From Deroplatys truncata (taxonomy: Eukaryota > Arthropoda > Insecta > Mantodea > Mantidae): a stretch of DNA of 64,000 nucleotides. This document shows, in pieces, positions 1 through 11,804 of this stretch (positions are counted from its first letter, which is position 1; the number at the start of each line of letters is the position of its first letter). The notes under the pieces are model-generated. The model made no database searches. It saw nothing but the letters and a program-made list of their open reading frames with translations, and had not been told where the DNA came from. Location of the stretch: assembly GCA_030765065.1 (NCBI GenBank), contig CM060986.1:72161573-72225572 (forward strand), written 5' to 3'. The translations under genes were made by a program, and so were the position numbers.

Positions 1-197
1 TACATTACTAAATTACGTAATACATTCACATAACATTATTAAACATGTACATATTAATATAAATATTAATACAATGACTGTAATATACACTTTTTATATA
101 TTGTTACATACACATATTGCTTTAAGGCAGACTGTTATTGAATTTATATATTATATAATTAGACTGAAATCATTTAAGTGTTAAAAATACTGCCTCA
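1..197 (+). mobile_element. 3' part of a solo-LTR-like element
   Basis: This is the last approx. 200 bases of the TG...CA element seen complete at 14651-15560 and 40521-41420, cut by the window edge. It shares their terminal stretch, with a run of ATTA-rich sequence and the closing TGCTGCCTCA-like end (here ACTGCCTCA). The 4-bp duplication cannot be checked because the left end lies outside the window. Confidence 0.75.
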
Positions 198-384
198 CAT
201 GACAGTTTTAGTTTTAAAGTAATACAGTTTAACATTTGAATGGTATTTAAATGCCTTAAAAACCTCTTAACCCCCCAAAAGTATATATTTTATGAAAATG
301 GAAATAATAGAAATTTTATTGGTGCCTAAAACAAAAAATATGATTTTTGACCATTTCGGAGTACCTTGTCCCCTTAACAGATTT

Positions 385-586
385 TTCGTTTTAGATTATT
401 CTGCTCTCTCTCCCTCTCTCAATCTATCTCCCTCTCCGTCCCATTGACGTTTCTTTTTCTAAAAGTACTTGACTCAGGGAGCCTCAAAAGTGTAATTCCT
501 GTGAAATCTCATATCGAGTGTTTGTATGAAATGCAATACTTTCCCTTATCTGCAATGCATAAGTGGCAGAGAAAGTAAGAAGAGGG
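385..586 (+). mobile_element. Helentron-like family, 3' fragment
   Basis: The segment retains family landmarks in forward order: a pyrimidine-rich stretch in place of the usual (TG)n tract, CTAAAA before the CCTCAAAA segment, the TGAAATCTC motif and GAAATGCAATACTTTCC. It ends in GAGAAAGTAA. The 5' half is missing. Confidence 0.55.
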
Positions 587-587
587 T

Positions 588-1230
588 GGAAAATTCTTGG
601 TGACGTAAATCTGAAAATATTTTAAAATGTCTCGAACAAATCGTGTATATTTACAGTAATAAATTAAGCGCCCTCTCATAAGTCACACTTGCACCAAAAG
701 CAGGGATAGCGTCACCACCACCATCGTGGAGAGGGGAGGCTTGCAGAGGGCGGGCGATGGACCAAACATGGGCGGGCGGAGGGCGCGAATCAGGGTGGGG
801 TCCTTCAAATCGAGGAAATATTAATTTTAAAAACCATGTAGACACACCCAATGTTCATTTTAAACTCTGTTATCATTGAGGTGGTGTTATTGGTGGTGAG
901 TGTGACTCTTTGTGCTTACAGAGATCTCAATCATCACTTCCCTTTTAATCTCCTCTACCCGACTACCGTGTAACTCAACCTACATCAGAGCTCAGTCGGC
1001 ATAAACCTCAAGCAGGGTGGAGCGCCTTTTGGCTTTACCTTTTGTACCTACATCTGTGTCCCGTTGCTTTGTCATAAAGCATAAAATAATATTTTTGGGC
1101 AATTGTGTTTATCCTGGTTCTTCCATTGATGTTCGCTATTTAGGTTATAAGGTTTTTCTGCATTCAGAAATGTCAACATAAGCTGTTCAACTATTTTGCC
1201 TTTTCATCGTTTCATTGAGCGACTCCTTTC
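588..1230. other. No recognised feature; GC-rich patch
   Basis: A GC-rich patch lies at about 700-810 in otherwise AT-rich sequence. The short reading frame across it on the minus strand does not resemble a known family. No repeat elsewhere in the window matches it. Confidence 0.4.
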
Positions 1231-1530
1231 GTGGCCTCAACCTTGTATTACTATCCTTCTTGGGCAAGAACAGGAGTTAGTAAATTGAAGGGTATAGGAC
1301 AAGATGAAGCAAATAAATGTCCAATGTGTAATGAAGAGAATACGGACTATCATTGTATAATATATTGTAAGCAAACAAAGATACGGAGAGATCAGGTTTG
1401 GCAAAAGAAATAGAGAAATTTGGATGGGGAAGTAGTAATAAGGAAAATTTTGAATGTAAATTTTGGGTATGGTAAAGAGAAAGTGGGTAAGAATGGCTAG
1501 TAAGAGAGAGGAAAAATACATAGCTAATGA
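1231..1530 (+). pseudogene. LINE C-terminal zinc-knuckle remnant
   Basis: The translation contains CPMCNEENTDYHCIIYC, a C-x2-C-x7-H-x4-C pattern like the putative zinc finger at the C-terminus of several non-LTR retrotransposon polyproteins. The preceding residues (TGVSKLKGIGQ) fit the conserved stretch before that finger. The frame closes with a stop shortly after. No RT domain is visible upstream, so this is a small 5'-truncated relic. Its family cannot be fixed from so short a piece. Confidence 0.45.
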
Positions 1531-1734
1531 ATGATTATTATGAGAAAAAGATAGCGGGCCTTCATTACGCAGATAACTTGAGGTTGTGTGTATTGAGGCC
1601 ATAAATTAAAATAGGTAAGTAACTAACAAGTTATAAATGTAGTTATACCACCCTTCTTACCACTTACATAAAACAACCACAGGAAGTATTGTATTTCTCC
1701 CAAACAGAACTTTTAAGGTCCCCTAAATAAAAAA

Positions 1735-2593
1735 TCTGGTGTTCTGCATTCACGTGACTTTCTCTTCCCTCTATTGTTTATTAGCGCGTATAAAACTATT
1801 CTTACTAAAGCTTATGTTTCTATCCAATTCATTTTAATAGACAAAAACCTTTGCAGAAATAACTACATTACACATTTCGTTGTAGATTAGAAGGGGAGCA
1901 GCGATAGTCAAGTGTTTAGGAACTGAACGCCATATGCTGTATTCCATACTCTTTCCACGACATCGCGAGAAACAGCAGAATATCGACAGAGCTTTAAAAT
2001 AATGACAAGGTCTTGAAAAATTCGAACCATTAATAACGGACATCTCAGAAATGGCTTATACCACAAAAAAGTTATTTGAAATAGGATTTGTGTTTTAAAG
2101 AGATCTACATTTTTTGTATAGTACGTTTTTGTCTATCGTTTAACGTTTATCAGTTATATAAGATTACACAAAATTCCTTCCAATGAAGAGGACTTCACAG
2201 TCTATTCCCAGAAAATTCCAGATAATACATTTTATGTGTCATGCAAATAAATTTGTTATTTTAATCAAAATCGTTGGAGCAGTTTTTTAGAAAATAAAAA
2301 ATTTCGGAAAATGTTCCATATAAAGGGTAGTTAGGGTTAGAGGATTTTCTTGAAAATCTTCGTGTCACATCTTTGGAAGATACTGAACAACTCTGGTGTT
2401 TTTCGACTTTTCGTTTTTGAGTTATTCTGTTCACACACACACAGACAGCACGCATATACACGAACCTTTTTCTAAAAACACTTTTTATTTAGCAGCCCTC
2501 AAAACATATATGTCCGGTGATATCTCAACATCGATTTTTTGGGTGGAATACAATACTTTCCATACTTACTAAATATTGTAGAGAAAGTAAAAA
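1735..2593 (+). mobile_element. Helentron-like element, nearly full length
   Basis: It starts TCTGGTGTTCTG (family start TCTGATGTGTTAC) followed by GACTTTCTCT, and ends GTAGAGAAAGTAAAAA. The internal order matches other copies: the GTTTATTAG block, a GATATC-rich block, GGGTAGTTAGGG, a CA-rich tract (about 2431-2452) and the CAATACTTTCC block before the terminal hairpin. It has no coding capacity. Confidence 0.75.
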
Positions 2594-2639
2594 TAACACT
2601 TTTTAAAATAACAATGTCCGTGTCCGTGCTTTTTCTTTT

Positions 2640-3086
2640 ATTATTTTTGTCTGTCTACGAGTATCTGCCCGTAAACAGCAAAACTCAAAAACGAAATGTC
2701 GAATAAATACCAAAGATGTTACACGAAGATTTAATAAAATACCCCACTTCAAAACTACTTCTTACGTATAAAATGATTCATTATTTTTTATTTTCTCAAA
2801 AACAGCTCTAACGTTTTGATTAAAATATATATTTAAGGTAACTGTATAACAAATAAAATTTATATATTGAATTTTCTGCGAATAGCCTGTAAAATCTTCT
2901 TCATTCGGAATGAATGTTTATATTTTGGTATAGCCAATAAAGGTAACAGATAGACAGAAACTTACTACACAAGAATGATGATCTGGTTAAAATACAGTCA
3001 TTTTTCAATTAAATATTTTTTTTTGGCATTAACACTTTCCGAGTCATTCGTTTTTATTGGTTTGAATCTTCCAATACTTTATGCAT
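2640..3086 (-). mobile_element. Helentron-like family, fragment
   Basis: This is the central part of the element in reverse orientation, from the AACTCAAAAACGAAA block through the TTTCCGAG block. Neither terminus is present. A more complete reverse copy abuts it directly at 3087. Confidence 0.6.
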
Positions 3087-4139
3087 TTTTACTTTCTCTA
3101 CCAGAAACATGGTAGGTAGAGAATATTTGCACTTCACTCAAAAATTCTATATCGAGATTTCACCAGAAATACATGTTTTGAGGTCCTCTGAATACAAAAA
3201 GCGTACTTAGAAAAATGTCAATGTGTGTGTCTATGAACAGCGTAACCAAAAACGAAATGTCGAATAACTACCCAACTTGGTATTTAAGTTCAGTACCATC
3301 CAAAGATGCGACACAAAGATTTTCAAGAAAATCCCAACTTTAACTGGAACGTTTTTAGAATTTCTTTATTTTTTGAAAAAAGGCTCAAACAATCTTTATT
3401 AAAATAGCATATATTAAAGATATTTACATGACAAATAAAATGTATATGCTGAAATTTCTGGGGATAGCGTCTGATGTTCTCTTCATTCGAAAGGAAATTT
3501 ATATAATCTTGCATAATTGGTAAACGTTAAAGGATAGACGAAAACGTACTACAAACAAATTGTAGATCTCTTTAAAGTACACAGTTTATTTTAAATAACT
3601 TATATATGGTATCGGACATTTCCAAGATATCAGCTTTTAATGGTTCGAATTGTTCGATACTTAGTCATTCTTCTCAAATCCTGTGGATTTTCATCCGTTT
3701 CTTGCGATAACATGCAAAGAATATAGAATTTTAAGACCAGCATACAGCGCCCAGTTCTAAAACATTTGAGTTTCGCTATTCCCTTTGTTTCTGTAATGAA
3801 ATGTGTAATGTAGTTATTTCTGTAAAGGTTTACCTCGCTTAAAATGAAGTAGATAGGAAATAAACTTTCGTAGGATACTTTTTTTTAGTGCTAAATTTGT
3901 CGTTCGTTTTGTTCCTCCTGGTAATGAGTGGAATTTCAAAGCCAGCATACAACAATATCGCTTCAGCCTCCTGTATCCCTCCTGTACTTATAAAAAAATG
4001 TGCAACGAAGCCATTTCTGTAAACTTTTAATTCGATTAACAAGATTTAGACATAAAAATAAGTTGTCTTGTAATATTTTTAGGAAAATGTAAAAATAAAC
4101 GATAGCAAGAAGAGAAAGTCGTGTGAACGTAACACATCA
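3087..4139 (-). mobile_element. Helentron-like element, full length
   Basis: Read on the minus strand it runs from an end with GACTTTCTCT to GTAGAGAAAGTAAAAA. The hairpin beside the latter end pairs TTCTCTACC with GGTAGAGAA (about 3094-3122). An imperfect internal duplication (about 3650-3830 and 3890-4030) makes it longer than most copies. Confidence 0.75.
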
Positions 4140-4204
4140 AAATTGTTACCACACATTCGTGGGATAAAAAAGAAAAACATTATAAAAATTTGGATCTTTT
4201 GATT

Positions 4205-4500
4205 TCTCTGTCTGTGAACAACATAACTCGAACACAAAAGTCGAATAAATATCAAACTTCGTATTTAAATTCAGCATGTTCCAAAGATGTGAAACGAAGA
4301 TTTTTTCAAGAAAATCTACTGCCCCAAACTATCCTTTACATGGAAACATTTTCGTTATTTTGATTTTCTCAAAACCGTTCTAACGACGCTTACTAAAATA
4401 GCATATGTTTAAAGTGGCTCATAGTTGAATTTTCCGCGTATAGTATATGAAGTCTTCTTCTTTCGCAATAAACTATATAATTATAACCGGTGAATCATAA
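4205..4500 (-). mobile_element. Helentron-like family, fragment
   Basis: It contains the central blocks AACATAACTCGAACAC, GATTTTTTCAAGAAAATC and CCTTTACATGGAA in reverse-orientation order. Both termini are missing. Confidence 0.55.
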
Positions 4501-4954
4501 GAATGCGCACGGATATTTAAATGGCCAGAATGGCCAAACGCCTTGCATTCCTAATCTGCAATAGCTTTTGTTTTGTTTGAAACATTTTAAAGGTTGTCAT
4601 ATTTAATATCGAATACCTTTAAAAGTTTAAATTAAATCGTTTACTTTGTTTTACTGCTTTTCCTTAAATTTTCAAATAAGAGCATTTATTTGCCTTGTAT
4701 TTGTTTTAAATGGAAATTTGATAAGGGCCCAAACATTTATGTACCTGATTATTATAAAGTAATGTATTTATTTGTTTTTGATTAAGTGCATAATAAGTAA
4801 AAAACGAACTTAAACTATTTATTTTATTTAATTGTTTCACTCAAAAGTGTGTTTCATATTAAATGTTTTATTAAGCTGCTAATTTGATAACTGTAAGTGT
4901 GTAGGTTAGGGTTTGAAAGTTAAATCATAGTTTGATACATTTATTGCCACGGCC
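4501..4954. other. No recognised feature
   Basis: Very AT-rich sequence. I see no repeat match within the window and no coding signal. Confidence 0.3.
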
Positions 4955-5080
4955 GTGACACAAACTACGATCTTAGGCTTTTCGTACTGATATTCTACCA
5001 ATGAGCTGTCCTGAAGAGACAGATCTTTCATTTGATTAGCTTATCTAAACCCAAGCCGATCTTAGTAACTACGAGTAAGA
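4955..5080 (-). mobile_element. Decayed tRNA-like SINE head
   Basis: The minus strand reads AGCTCATTGGTAGA, close to a pol III box A. About 40 bases on follows GTAGTTTGTGTCAC, a degenerate box B. The same spacing and similar intervening bases occur near 32941-33000 and 5220-5270, so this is probably an old tRNA-derived SINE. No tail or target duplication is visible. Confidence 0.4.
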
Positions 5081-5149
5081 AGCATAGAAATAAAAAAGAG
5101 GGTAAAAAGGTACTTTGAGCTTGCACGTCGGCCTAAAGTAGTAACTGCT

Positions 5150-5300
5150 TGGAGGTTTACAGAGATGCATGAATCAGTCGAGAGAAATTTAATGCACCTT
5201 CGGTTATTTCGTTAAGGTAAATTATGGACATATCATTAGTGTGAAAAGTCTTAGACCCGTGGTTAAAGCCCGACTATGGTACTACACTTTTCAAAATCTA
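5150..5300 (+). mobile_element. Possible tRNA-like SINE remnant
   Basis: GTGTGAAAAGTCTTAGACC followed by GTGGTTAAAGCCC resembles the box-B region of the tRNA-like repeats near 32950-33000. It is too decayed for a firm call. Confidence 0.3.
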
Positions 5301-5330
5301 ATTAAACTTTGTACTACCAGCTAATGACTA

Positions 5331-6641
5331 TCAGAAACAATTTATAAATGTAATTATAATTAATTCAGTATTTAGATAGGCTATAATCGTTCAAAATAAG
5401 CTAGAGAGATTCGAAGCCTTGAGAAGTTCAAGGTGTTAAAAATTTAATTTTGTTTTCTTCGTCCAAAAGACAATGTGTAGGTGATAATTCTAAATTAAAC
5501 AATTATTTTGTAATTATTTTTAAATTCACGCACTGTAACGGGCATAGATTAGTTACGATTACAGTTACAGAGTCTCTAAAATCATTACTTCTCAATAAAA
5601 TAATTTTCTATAATATACATATCAGATATTTAAAATGCTCCACATAGAACAATTATTATAAGATGTTATGTTTAAACTTAATTTTAAACAATGTGCTTAC
5701 AAATTTAACTATGCGATTATTAATTACATTGCAAACAGGCAAGGTACACAAGGTGCTCTCATTTTTAAATATTAATACATTATGCAACATTAAATTCCAT
5801 TACTTACAAAACTTTGGTTTGGAAAAATACCGATTTGTCGATTTCTTTAACATACATTGCTAAAGGTATCCGGAAAATGTAATTATAAATGTTTCTTTTG
5901 AACCGTTCCAGATTGCGCTAAGGACAAAAATTGCTTGAATTTCCACGTTGATGGACCGCGCTCACATGATAAAAGAGCGTTTAAATATAATTTAGTTGCA
6001 TTTACGTGATCATAAATCAGAAAATCGACATAGAACATTAAATATAAATGAATAAGGGCATACGTCAAATATGTATAAATCTAAACTTTGAGGTTTTCTT
6101 CGTCCATTGCCCGTTAAAATCTTCTTTGTGATGAATTAGGAGAGGAACTAGGAGCGGTCCCAACAAAACATATAGAAAGGAGATGCCAATAGAACTTGAG
6201 ACAACTTCTGGATAATACACTGCGATAATATAGATACCTCGCTCAAGAAAAAAGCAATTTCCTGAGTTTTGTGTGTTAAAAAACCATAAAGTTCTGATGA
6301 CTTAGTTACGTTATATATTTGGAAATGATACGCCCTCTCTCTGTCTCTCTCTCCCTCTCTCTCACCCTGTCGAGCATTTGATGAAACTCGAAGCTTATTG
6401 AGTCATCGATTACATCTATGGTGATTGCGAAGCAGGATAAACATTACAAGAAACGTTTTTCACTTGTGGGCGATCCCATCTCCTTTTACGTGAAATGACC
6501 AATAGATTATTACAATACTTATCAAATATTATATTTAAGTCATGCCTTATTTGAGGAAGTATAGCCAATATTCTCCGAAAGTTTCACACCTAGGTAACTT
6601 TAGAGTAAAGAGTTTGTGCTTTATTTTCTGAAGAAAGAAAA
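5331..6641. other. No recognised gene; CT-rich tract
   Basis: The small reading frames here have no family resemblance. A pyrimidine tract of CTCTCTGTCTCTCTC type occurs at about 6328-6368. Nothing else is supported. Confidence 0.3.
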
Positions 6642-7385
6642 CCCTGACGTATTACAATCACACGACTTTCTCTAGTCACCATCATTTGTTTCCATATCTT
6701 TTCTGCAAATTATTCTATATACCTTTGATTGATCATGATAAATGTGTTTCAAAATGGTTTCAATACACGTTTTGTTCAGCTACATAAAAGCATATAGAAC
6801 ACCAGGATACAGTGGAGTGTTTCAAAATCAGAGCGTTATATGCTGGCTATAATATTGCATAACTTTTGCTTCGGTTTATGAGAAGTAACAGAACTGACAT
6901 AACATTTCAAAAGTGGGTATATTGGAAAATTTAGGCCAAGAACAGAAAATATTTGTAAATGGCCAATACTACATAAAATTATGTAATGAAGTTGAATAAT
7001 TTACAAATTTCTACAAATGTTCGGTAATAAATTTGTCTATCTCTTATATTTCCTGATTGTATAAAATGCTGTTGAATTGTATAAGGATGGAGGATATTCT
7101 TTGAGACGTTTGATAAATAGAAAATAATGAAAAATGTGCCATGTAAAGGTATGGGGGGTACTTCCCGAAAATCATATATGAAATATAGTATCTATCTGAC
7201 TTTTCTTATTTTAGTTTTGATGTTCACAGACAGACATACAGAAAAAACACACAGACACACATGCATGGATCTTTTCTAAAATATGCTTTATTTAGGGTTC
7301 ATGATCTCAAAACGTGTATTTCCGGTGAAAACTCGATGCCAAATGTTTAGATGAAGTGCAATACTTGTTTTACCTACCACAGGTA
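6642..7385 (+). mobile_element. Helentron-like element, diverged
   Basis: The forward copy opens with TATTACAATCACACGACTTTCTCTAG and keeps the block order. It includes a CA-rich tract near 7230-7262 and the AAAACGTGTATTTCCGGTGAAA block. The 3' end is degraded (CTACCACAGGTACATTAT), with no clean GTAGAGAAAGT. Confidence 0.65.
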
Positions 7386-7914
7386 CATTATATTATATGA
7401 TTATTATTGTTATTATGTTATATAGTAAGTAATAAGTGTTTTAATATTTAAACAGAATACTTTACTCATCTGGATTGCTACCATCGACTTAGTGAGAATA
7501 AAGTCACACATATTCAGGTAAGTCACAAGGAAACAGCTTAGCTACATTTTTCATTCAATAAAGAATAAGAAAGGGAGGGAGTGAAGTGAGTAAACAAAGC
7601 AGCGAAATAGAACATGGCATACAGCAATAAATAACCACACGACTAAAGATAACTTGGAATGGAAACTAAAAAGAAGAGGGGGAAGAACTTGAGTGGTTTA
7701 TGAACTCGCGTCCCTCAGCTATGTCATAGCTTCCTTTTTCTAACAAAACAGAGCAAGTGTTTGCTGTATATAAGTCGCAAGCTTCAACATGGAATACATA
7801 CTTTGAGCTTTTTGAGCCTACCTTTCATTGCATGCTGGTAAAGCGCACTTTATAAACCAGAGGATGTAAAGATTTAGGAAAGAATTAACACAATAGTAAC
7901 TCCGGTTTTCTAAA
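7386..7914. other. No recognised feature
   Basis: Mixed AT-rich sequence with short ATTATTATT runs. No protein or repeat family is recognised. Confidence 0.3.
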
Positions 7915-9075
7915 TACGAGGGCGACATTAATTTTTTTATAAAATCAAACAAGGATTAGTTTTAAAAAATTTAAATGGTTTTATTGTTTTTCAAAATATT
8001 CTAACATCAATACATTTTTTGCATTCAGTGAAACCACTCCCTAAAGCAATGATGCCACTCTTCCTGAGGCCCTTCAGAAACCAACTTTTTATAATGTTCC
8101 ATTGCTTCATCTGATGACGAAAAATTGATTCCACGCATTTTATCTTTAATTTTTGGAAACAAAAATCACAAGGTGCTAGTTCAGGGCTATATGTGCTGAC
8201 CTTTAGGGCCTCCAGATACTCAGTTGTTAATTTTGCCGTATGTAACGATTTGTTTATCATGATGTAAAACTATTTTTCCTTTTGGGCATTTTTCACGAAT
8301 TTTTAAAAGAGTTGCGGTAAACATACATTTATGTACCAATCGGCAGTAACTGTACGTCTATCTTCTATTACTATAGTGGCAATTCGGTCCGTTTTAGGAA
8401 AAAAAAAACTAGGAACCATCTTTTTACCAGTACCGCAAATTCGTCGGACTTTTGTAGACTTAGGTTCTGTTCGAAAGACCCATTGAGCCGATTGACTTTT
8501 CTTTTCAGGATCATAACAATAAATTAAAGATTCATAACCAGTAACGATATTCCAAACCAAATTTGAAGAACCACCTTGGAATTTTTCCAGAGTTTTTCTG
8601 CACCAATCAACGAGGTGTTTGATCGGAAGTCAATATGGATTCTATCTACAAAAACGTTTTATCACGTCTAATTGTTACTGAAAATGGTTTGGATTTGACT
8701 CATACCAATACCAATGCCGTCCGAATAAATTCATAAGAGCTCCGTCGATCTTCTTCAAGCATTGCTCGAACAGCGGCAATATTTTCATCAGTAACAACAG
8801 TTCTTGGGTGTCCTTAACGAAATTCATCACTAAGAGAAACCTGATCTCTTTTGAATTCACTCTACCAATTATAAATTGTTGCCTTAGATTGGGTTTCCTC
8901 GCCATTTCTAAGCCGACTTCACATTGAATAGGCGATAATTACGATTTAAAATCGTAAAAAGTCATAGTCTGGAAATGTTCTCTAGTCAGATTCATTTTTG
9001 AGTGAACACAATCTCTTTAAATGGTGATAACAAACTACAGGGCAATCAACTCGAAAAACATAAGAAAGTAGCTGT
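7915..9075 (-). pseudogene. Mariner-type transposase pseudogene
   Basis: Several minus-strand frame segments together cover an IS630/Tc1/mariner transposase. The order is an N-terminal part (about 8675-8905, with SLSDEF-like and DENI-like remnants in shifted frames), a central part (8303-8560) with SAQWVFRTEPKSTKVRR, GKKMVPSFFF and TADWYINVCLPQ, and a C-terminal part (7991-8260) with HTAKLTTEYLEA and STYSPELAPCDFCF. The first catalytic aspartate of the usual TGDE motif has become tyrosine (TGYES, codon at 8534-8536). The HHD of the second motif survives, but a frame break follows it. The third aspartate (LAPCD) is present. The element is therefore dead. GAGGGCGAC near 7919 may mark its 3' end, but no clean inverted repeat pair was found, so the limits are approximate. 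Confidence 0.85.
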
Positions 9076-9316
9076 CAAATATAAAAGCAAATATTTTTTT
9101 AGAAACACGGCATTCTAAAGATTTCCAGTATCGACCTCATATCTAAACATTTTATGAAGAATTACTTTAAATACGAAACATTCGTTGTTCCTCTTATTTT
9201 GTTAAGAAAATTACAGAATTATCTCTATTTTTCCTGGAAAAGTTTGAAAAATTAATGCTAAAATAACAACTTTAAATAAAAACTTGATGCATGACTTTTA
9301 AAATACACAAAAAAAC

Positions 9317-10114
9317 CATGACTTTTCTTATATGAGCTTATTCTTCTATCTGCTTCTTGATAATCGAGATAAACTTCCATTACCATTTGCACATATTTTC
9401 CTTTTAGGTATAAGAAGGATACAACAAGCTAAAGGGGTAGTCAGACTTTTAAAAAGTGGATTGTGATGGCTTTGAAATTTCATGCTCTTTGTATGCCAAC
9501 GAGAAAAACCGAATAATGACTTTCTACATCGAGAAATCATAAGTATTTGAAAATTCAAACCAACAACAGGCAATGTCTCGGAAATGGGTAACGCACAAAA
9601 AAAAGAAAATCTTATAAATTGTATGCTTTAACGAGCCCTACGTTTTTACTTTGAACGATTCTGTCTCTTACGGTTTACCAATAATACAAAGTTCATTCCG
9701 AATAAAAAAGTATTCATGAGCTATTTCCAGAAAATTCAAGATATACGTTTTATTTGTCATGCAAATATCCTAAACATATCGTTTTTAATTAAAACGTTGG
9801 AGCAATTTTTCAGCAAATCAAAAATAACTAAAATGTTTCTATGTAAGGGGTAGTTTGGAATGGGGAGATTTTCTGAAAATCTTCGTATCGCATCCTTGGA
9901 AGATGCGACTTAAATATCAAGTTTAGTATCTAAACAACTTTTCGTTTTTGAGTTATGATGTTCAGACTCATTGACATAAACAAGGTCATTTTCCTAAAAA
10001 TGCCTTTTTAGTTTCAGGGGACCTCAAAATGTGTATTTGCACTGAAATATCAATATTGATTTTTTAGTGGAATGCAGTGCTACTTTTATAGGTAAGTAGT
10101 AGAGAAAGTAAAAA
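9317..10114 (+). mobile_element. Helentron-like element
   Basis: The forward copy opens with a damaged CATGACTTTTCTT and closes GTAGTAGAGAAAGTAAAAA. Internal blocks are in the family order, but only a short remnant of the CA-rich tract is left near 9966-9985. Confidence 0.7.
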
Positions 10115-10224
10115 TGAAACAAAGTCGAACCCAAGTTTCAAATACTAATTTGCAATACATATTAGGATACATACATTCAACCTCGATGATGCAGGGCAGG
10201 GTGCGGACAGCGAATCGTTTTAGA

Positions 10225-10655
10225 TGTTTTAGATGGCTAAGCAGCAGCCATTTCAAACCCTGGTGACTGGCCATCCTGATTAAAGTATTTTTCATGTTTT
10301 TCTGGTTTTTAGGCGAATGCTGGAATGGTTTCTCACGTACCATGGAGTTTTCTGATCCTCATTCCAACTTATTCCCTTCCTTCTTCATCCCTCGGAGTCG
10401 CAGCGGACAATGGTGTGTGGCGTGCAGAGAATGTGCTTTGAGGAAAGAACTGTCTGTATCCTGACGTAGGAACCTTTCGCCCGGACCTGTCCGTGAGGAT
10501 GAGATACACTCAAGGACTACTCTGGAAGCGCCATCTGGAGAAGTCAGCTACCCTCCTGCACCACCAGGTCTGGCCGATCTTCGTAATCCCCTAGCTTATC
10601 CTTTTCTTCTGGAGGCACAATTTGCTAAGTACTGACCTCAATGCTGCAATCTCCC
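10225..10655 (+). mobile_element. Old tRNA-derived SINE (group B-like)
   Basis: CATTTCAAACCCTGG (about 10248-10262) resembles a box B. The next approx. 100 bases (CATGTTTTTCTGG, GGCGAATGCTGG) match the body just after the tRNA head in the SINEs at 38180 and 46044. It is diverged, and no target duplication was found. Confidence 0.5.
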
Positions 10656-10949
10656 TCCAACAATAGCGTACTCAGGAGAAGAAAGGGCTTAGTGGGTTCA
10701 AGTCCCCTCCCAGCTCCCACATGCAGAACAGTCTCATGTTTGTTTTCTGCAACTCTTTTATACTTACGGTTTAGTATACCACACTGTACCTGTTAATGAA
10801 CAAGTAAATAAAAATGCAATGTTAATTAAGACGGTGATACATATTGAGGGATGACAGTAAATTTAGTCCTCTGTTCTTTTGGAAAATTATCATTCCATAC
10901 GTTGGTTGGCAACATTGATTAAATGACTCGCTCCGCTCATTTCACTACC

Positions 10950-11150
10950 TGCACACCTTTAGTCACAACGATTCCACCAGAGGGAAGCCTTCACTGAGCA
11001 GCCTGACAGTGTGAATCTTTAGGGAGACCTCTGCGCCTCTCTGTGACCTTCTGTCTGCGACCTATAGCCTCCCCTCACTTAGTGGTTCCCTCACTTCATT
11101 CGTTCCTCCGGGGGATGGTGGCCATCAGACACGCCTTAGGTCGAGATGAG
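10950..11150 (+). mobile_element. SINE 3' fragment (group B)
   Basis: The stretch with CTGCGCCTCTCTGTGACC, GTCTGCGACC and GTTCCCTCACTTCATT aligns with the last third of the SINE at 26299-26818. The tRNA head is missing. Confidence 0.5.
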
Positions 11151-11219
11151 CGAGGAGTACGTCCCTGTTACCTTGTCATAGTCATACTGTTATGACATTA
11201 GGTATATCGGTCTTTTACT

Positions 11220-11760
11220 TTTCAATCTTCTGTTAGCATAATTAGGTTAGAATTTGCTGGTATCTGTATTTGTAAAGTGTTGGTGTGTTGCAGAAATGAG
11301 TTGTAGAGTCTCTGGTAGCAATCTCGGAGGACTGTTGAAGGATCCGGAATTTCTAGATCACTATGAAGAGTGGTGTTGCGAATACACCAAGGTGTCTCAG
11401 TTATGATTCGGCGAAATCTAGTCTGCAGAGTTTATATTCTACGGGTTTGTGAAGATAAAGCGGGCCCCAGATTGCACAGCCATGCTGCCAATAGGACGGA
11501 TGAGGGAATTGTACAACAATATTTTTGTACTTTAAAGCAAGTGGCGACTTTCTTGATACGATAGGCTTCAGAAAACGAATACGATACCTGATTTTCTAAA
11601 CTAAATTGCTGATGTGGTTATTCCATGTGCATGTGCTAAGATAAAGCCGCCATTTCTAACAGTTTGTGTATTACTGCATCCTTTAGTTTGACAGGATGAT
11701 CATGTTAACATGACTTATTTTGATTTTAAAGGATTCATAGGGCTTCGTCGTCGTTTGCAC
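11220..11760 (-). pseudogene. LINE ORF2, C-terminal segment (part 1 of a split element)
   Basis: Read on the minus strand, overlapping frames give TWNNHISNLV, IRYRIRFLKPIVS, a CAIWG motif and RNTTLHSDLEIPDPS. These match the conserved region after the RT domain in Jockey-type LINEs (W..HI..., GxxxWG, RNxxLHxDLxIP). The reading ends in a stop near 11220. Several single-base shifts and stops break the frame. The segment is separated from the RT core at 14487-14650 by the hAT insertion. When the two sides are joined at the 8-bp duplication the protein order is continuous, so both belong to one LINE copy. Confidence 0.8.
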
Positions 11761-11804
11761 TAGTGATGGGAGGTACCACTATTTCTCGATACTCGATACT
11801 CAAT

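Noticed and set aside
1237-1602. A 121-codon minus-strand frame
   Set aside because: It is antisense to the LINE zinc-knuckle remnant and hydrophobic without domain signal.
1735-2593. A DNA transposon with terminal inverted repeats for the dominant family
   Set aside because: The inverted ACTTTCTCTAC/GTAGAGAAAGT is subterminal at one side only, the outer ends differ and no target duplication was found.
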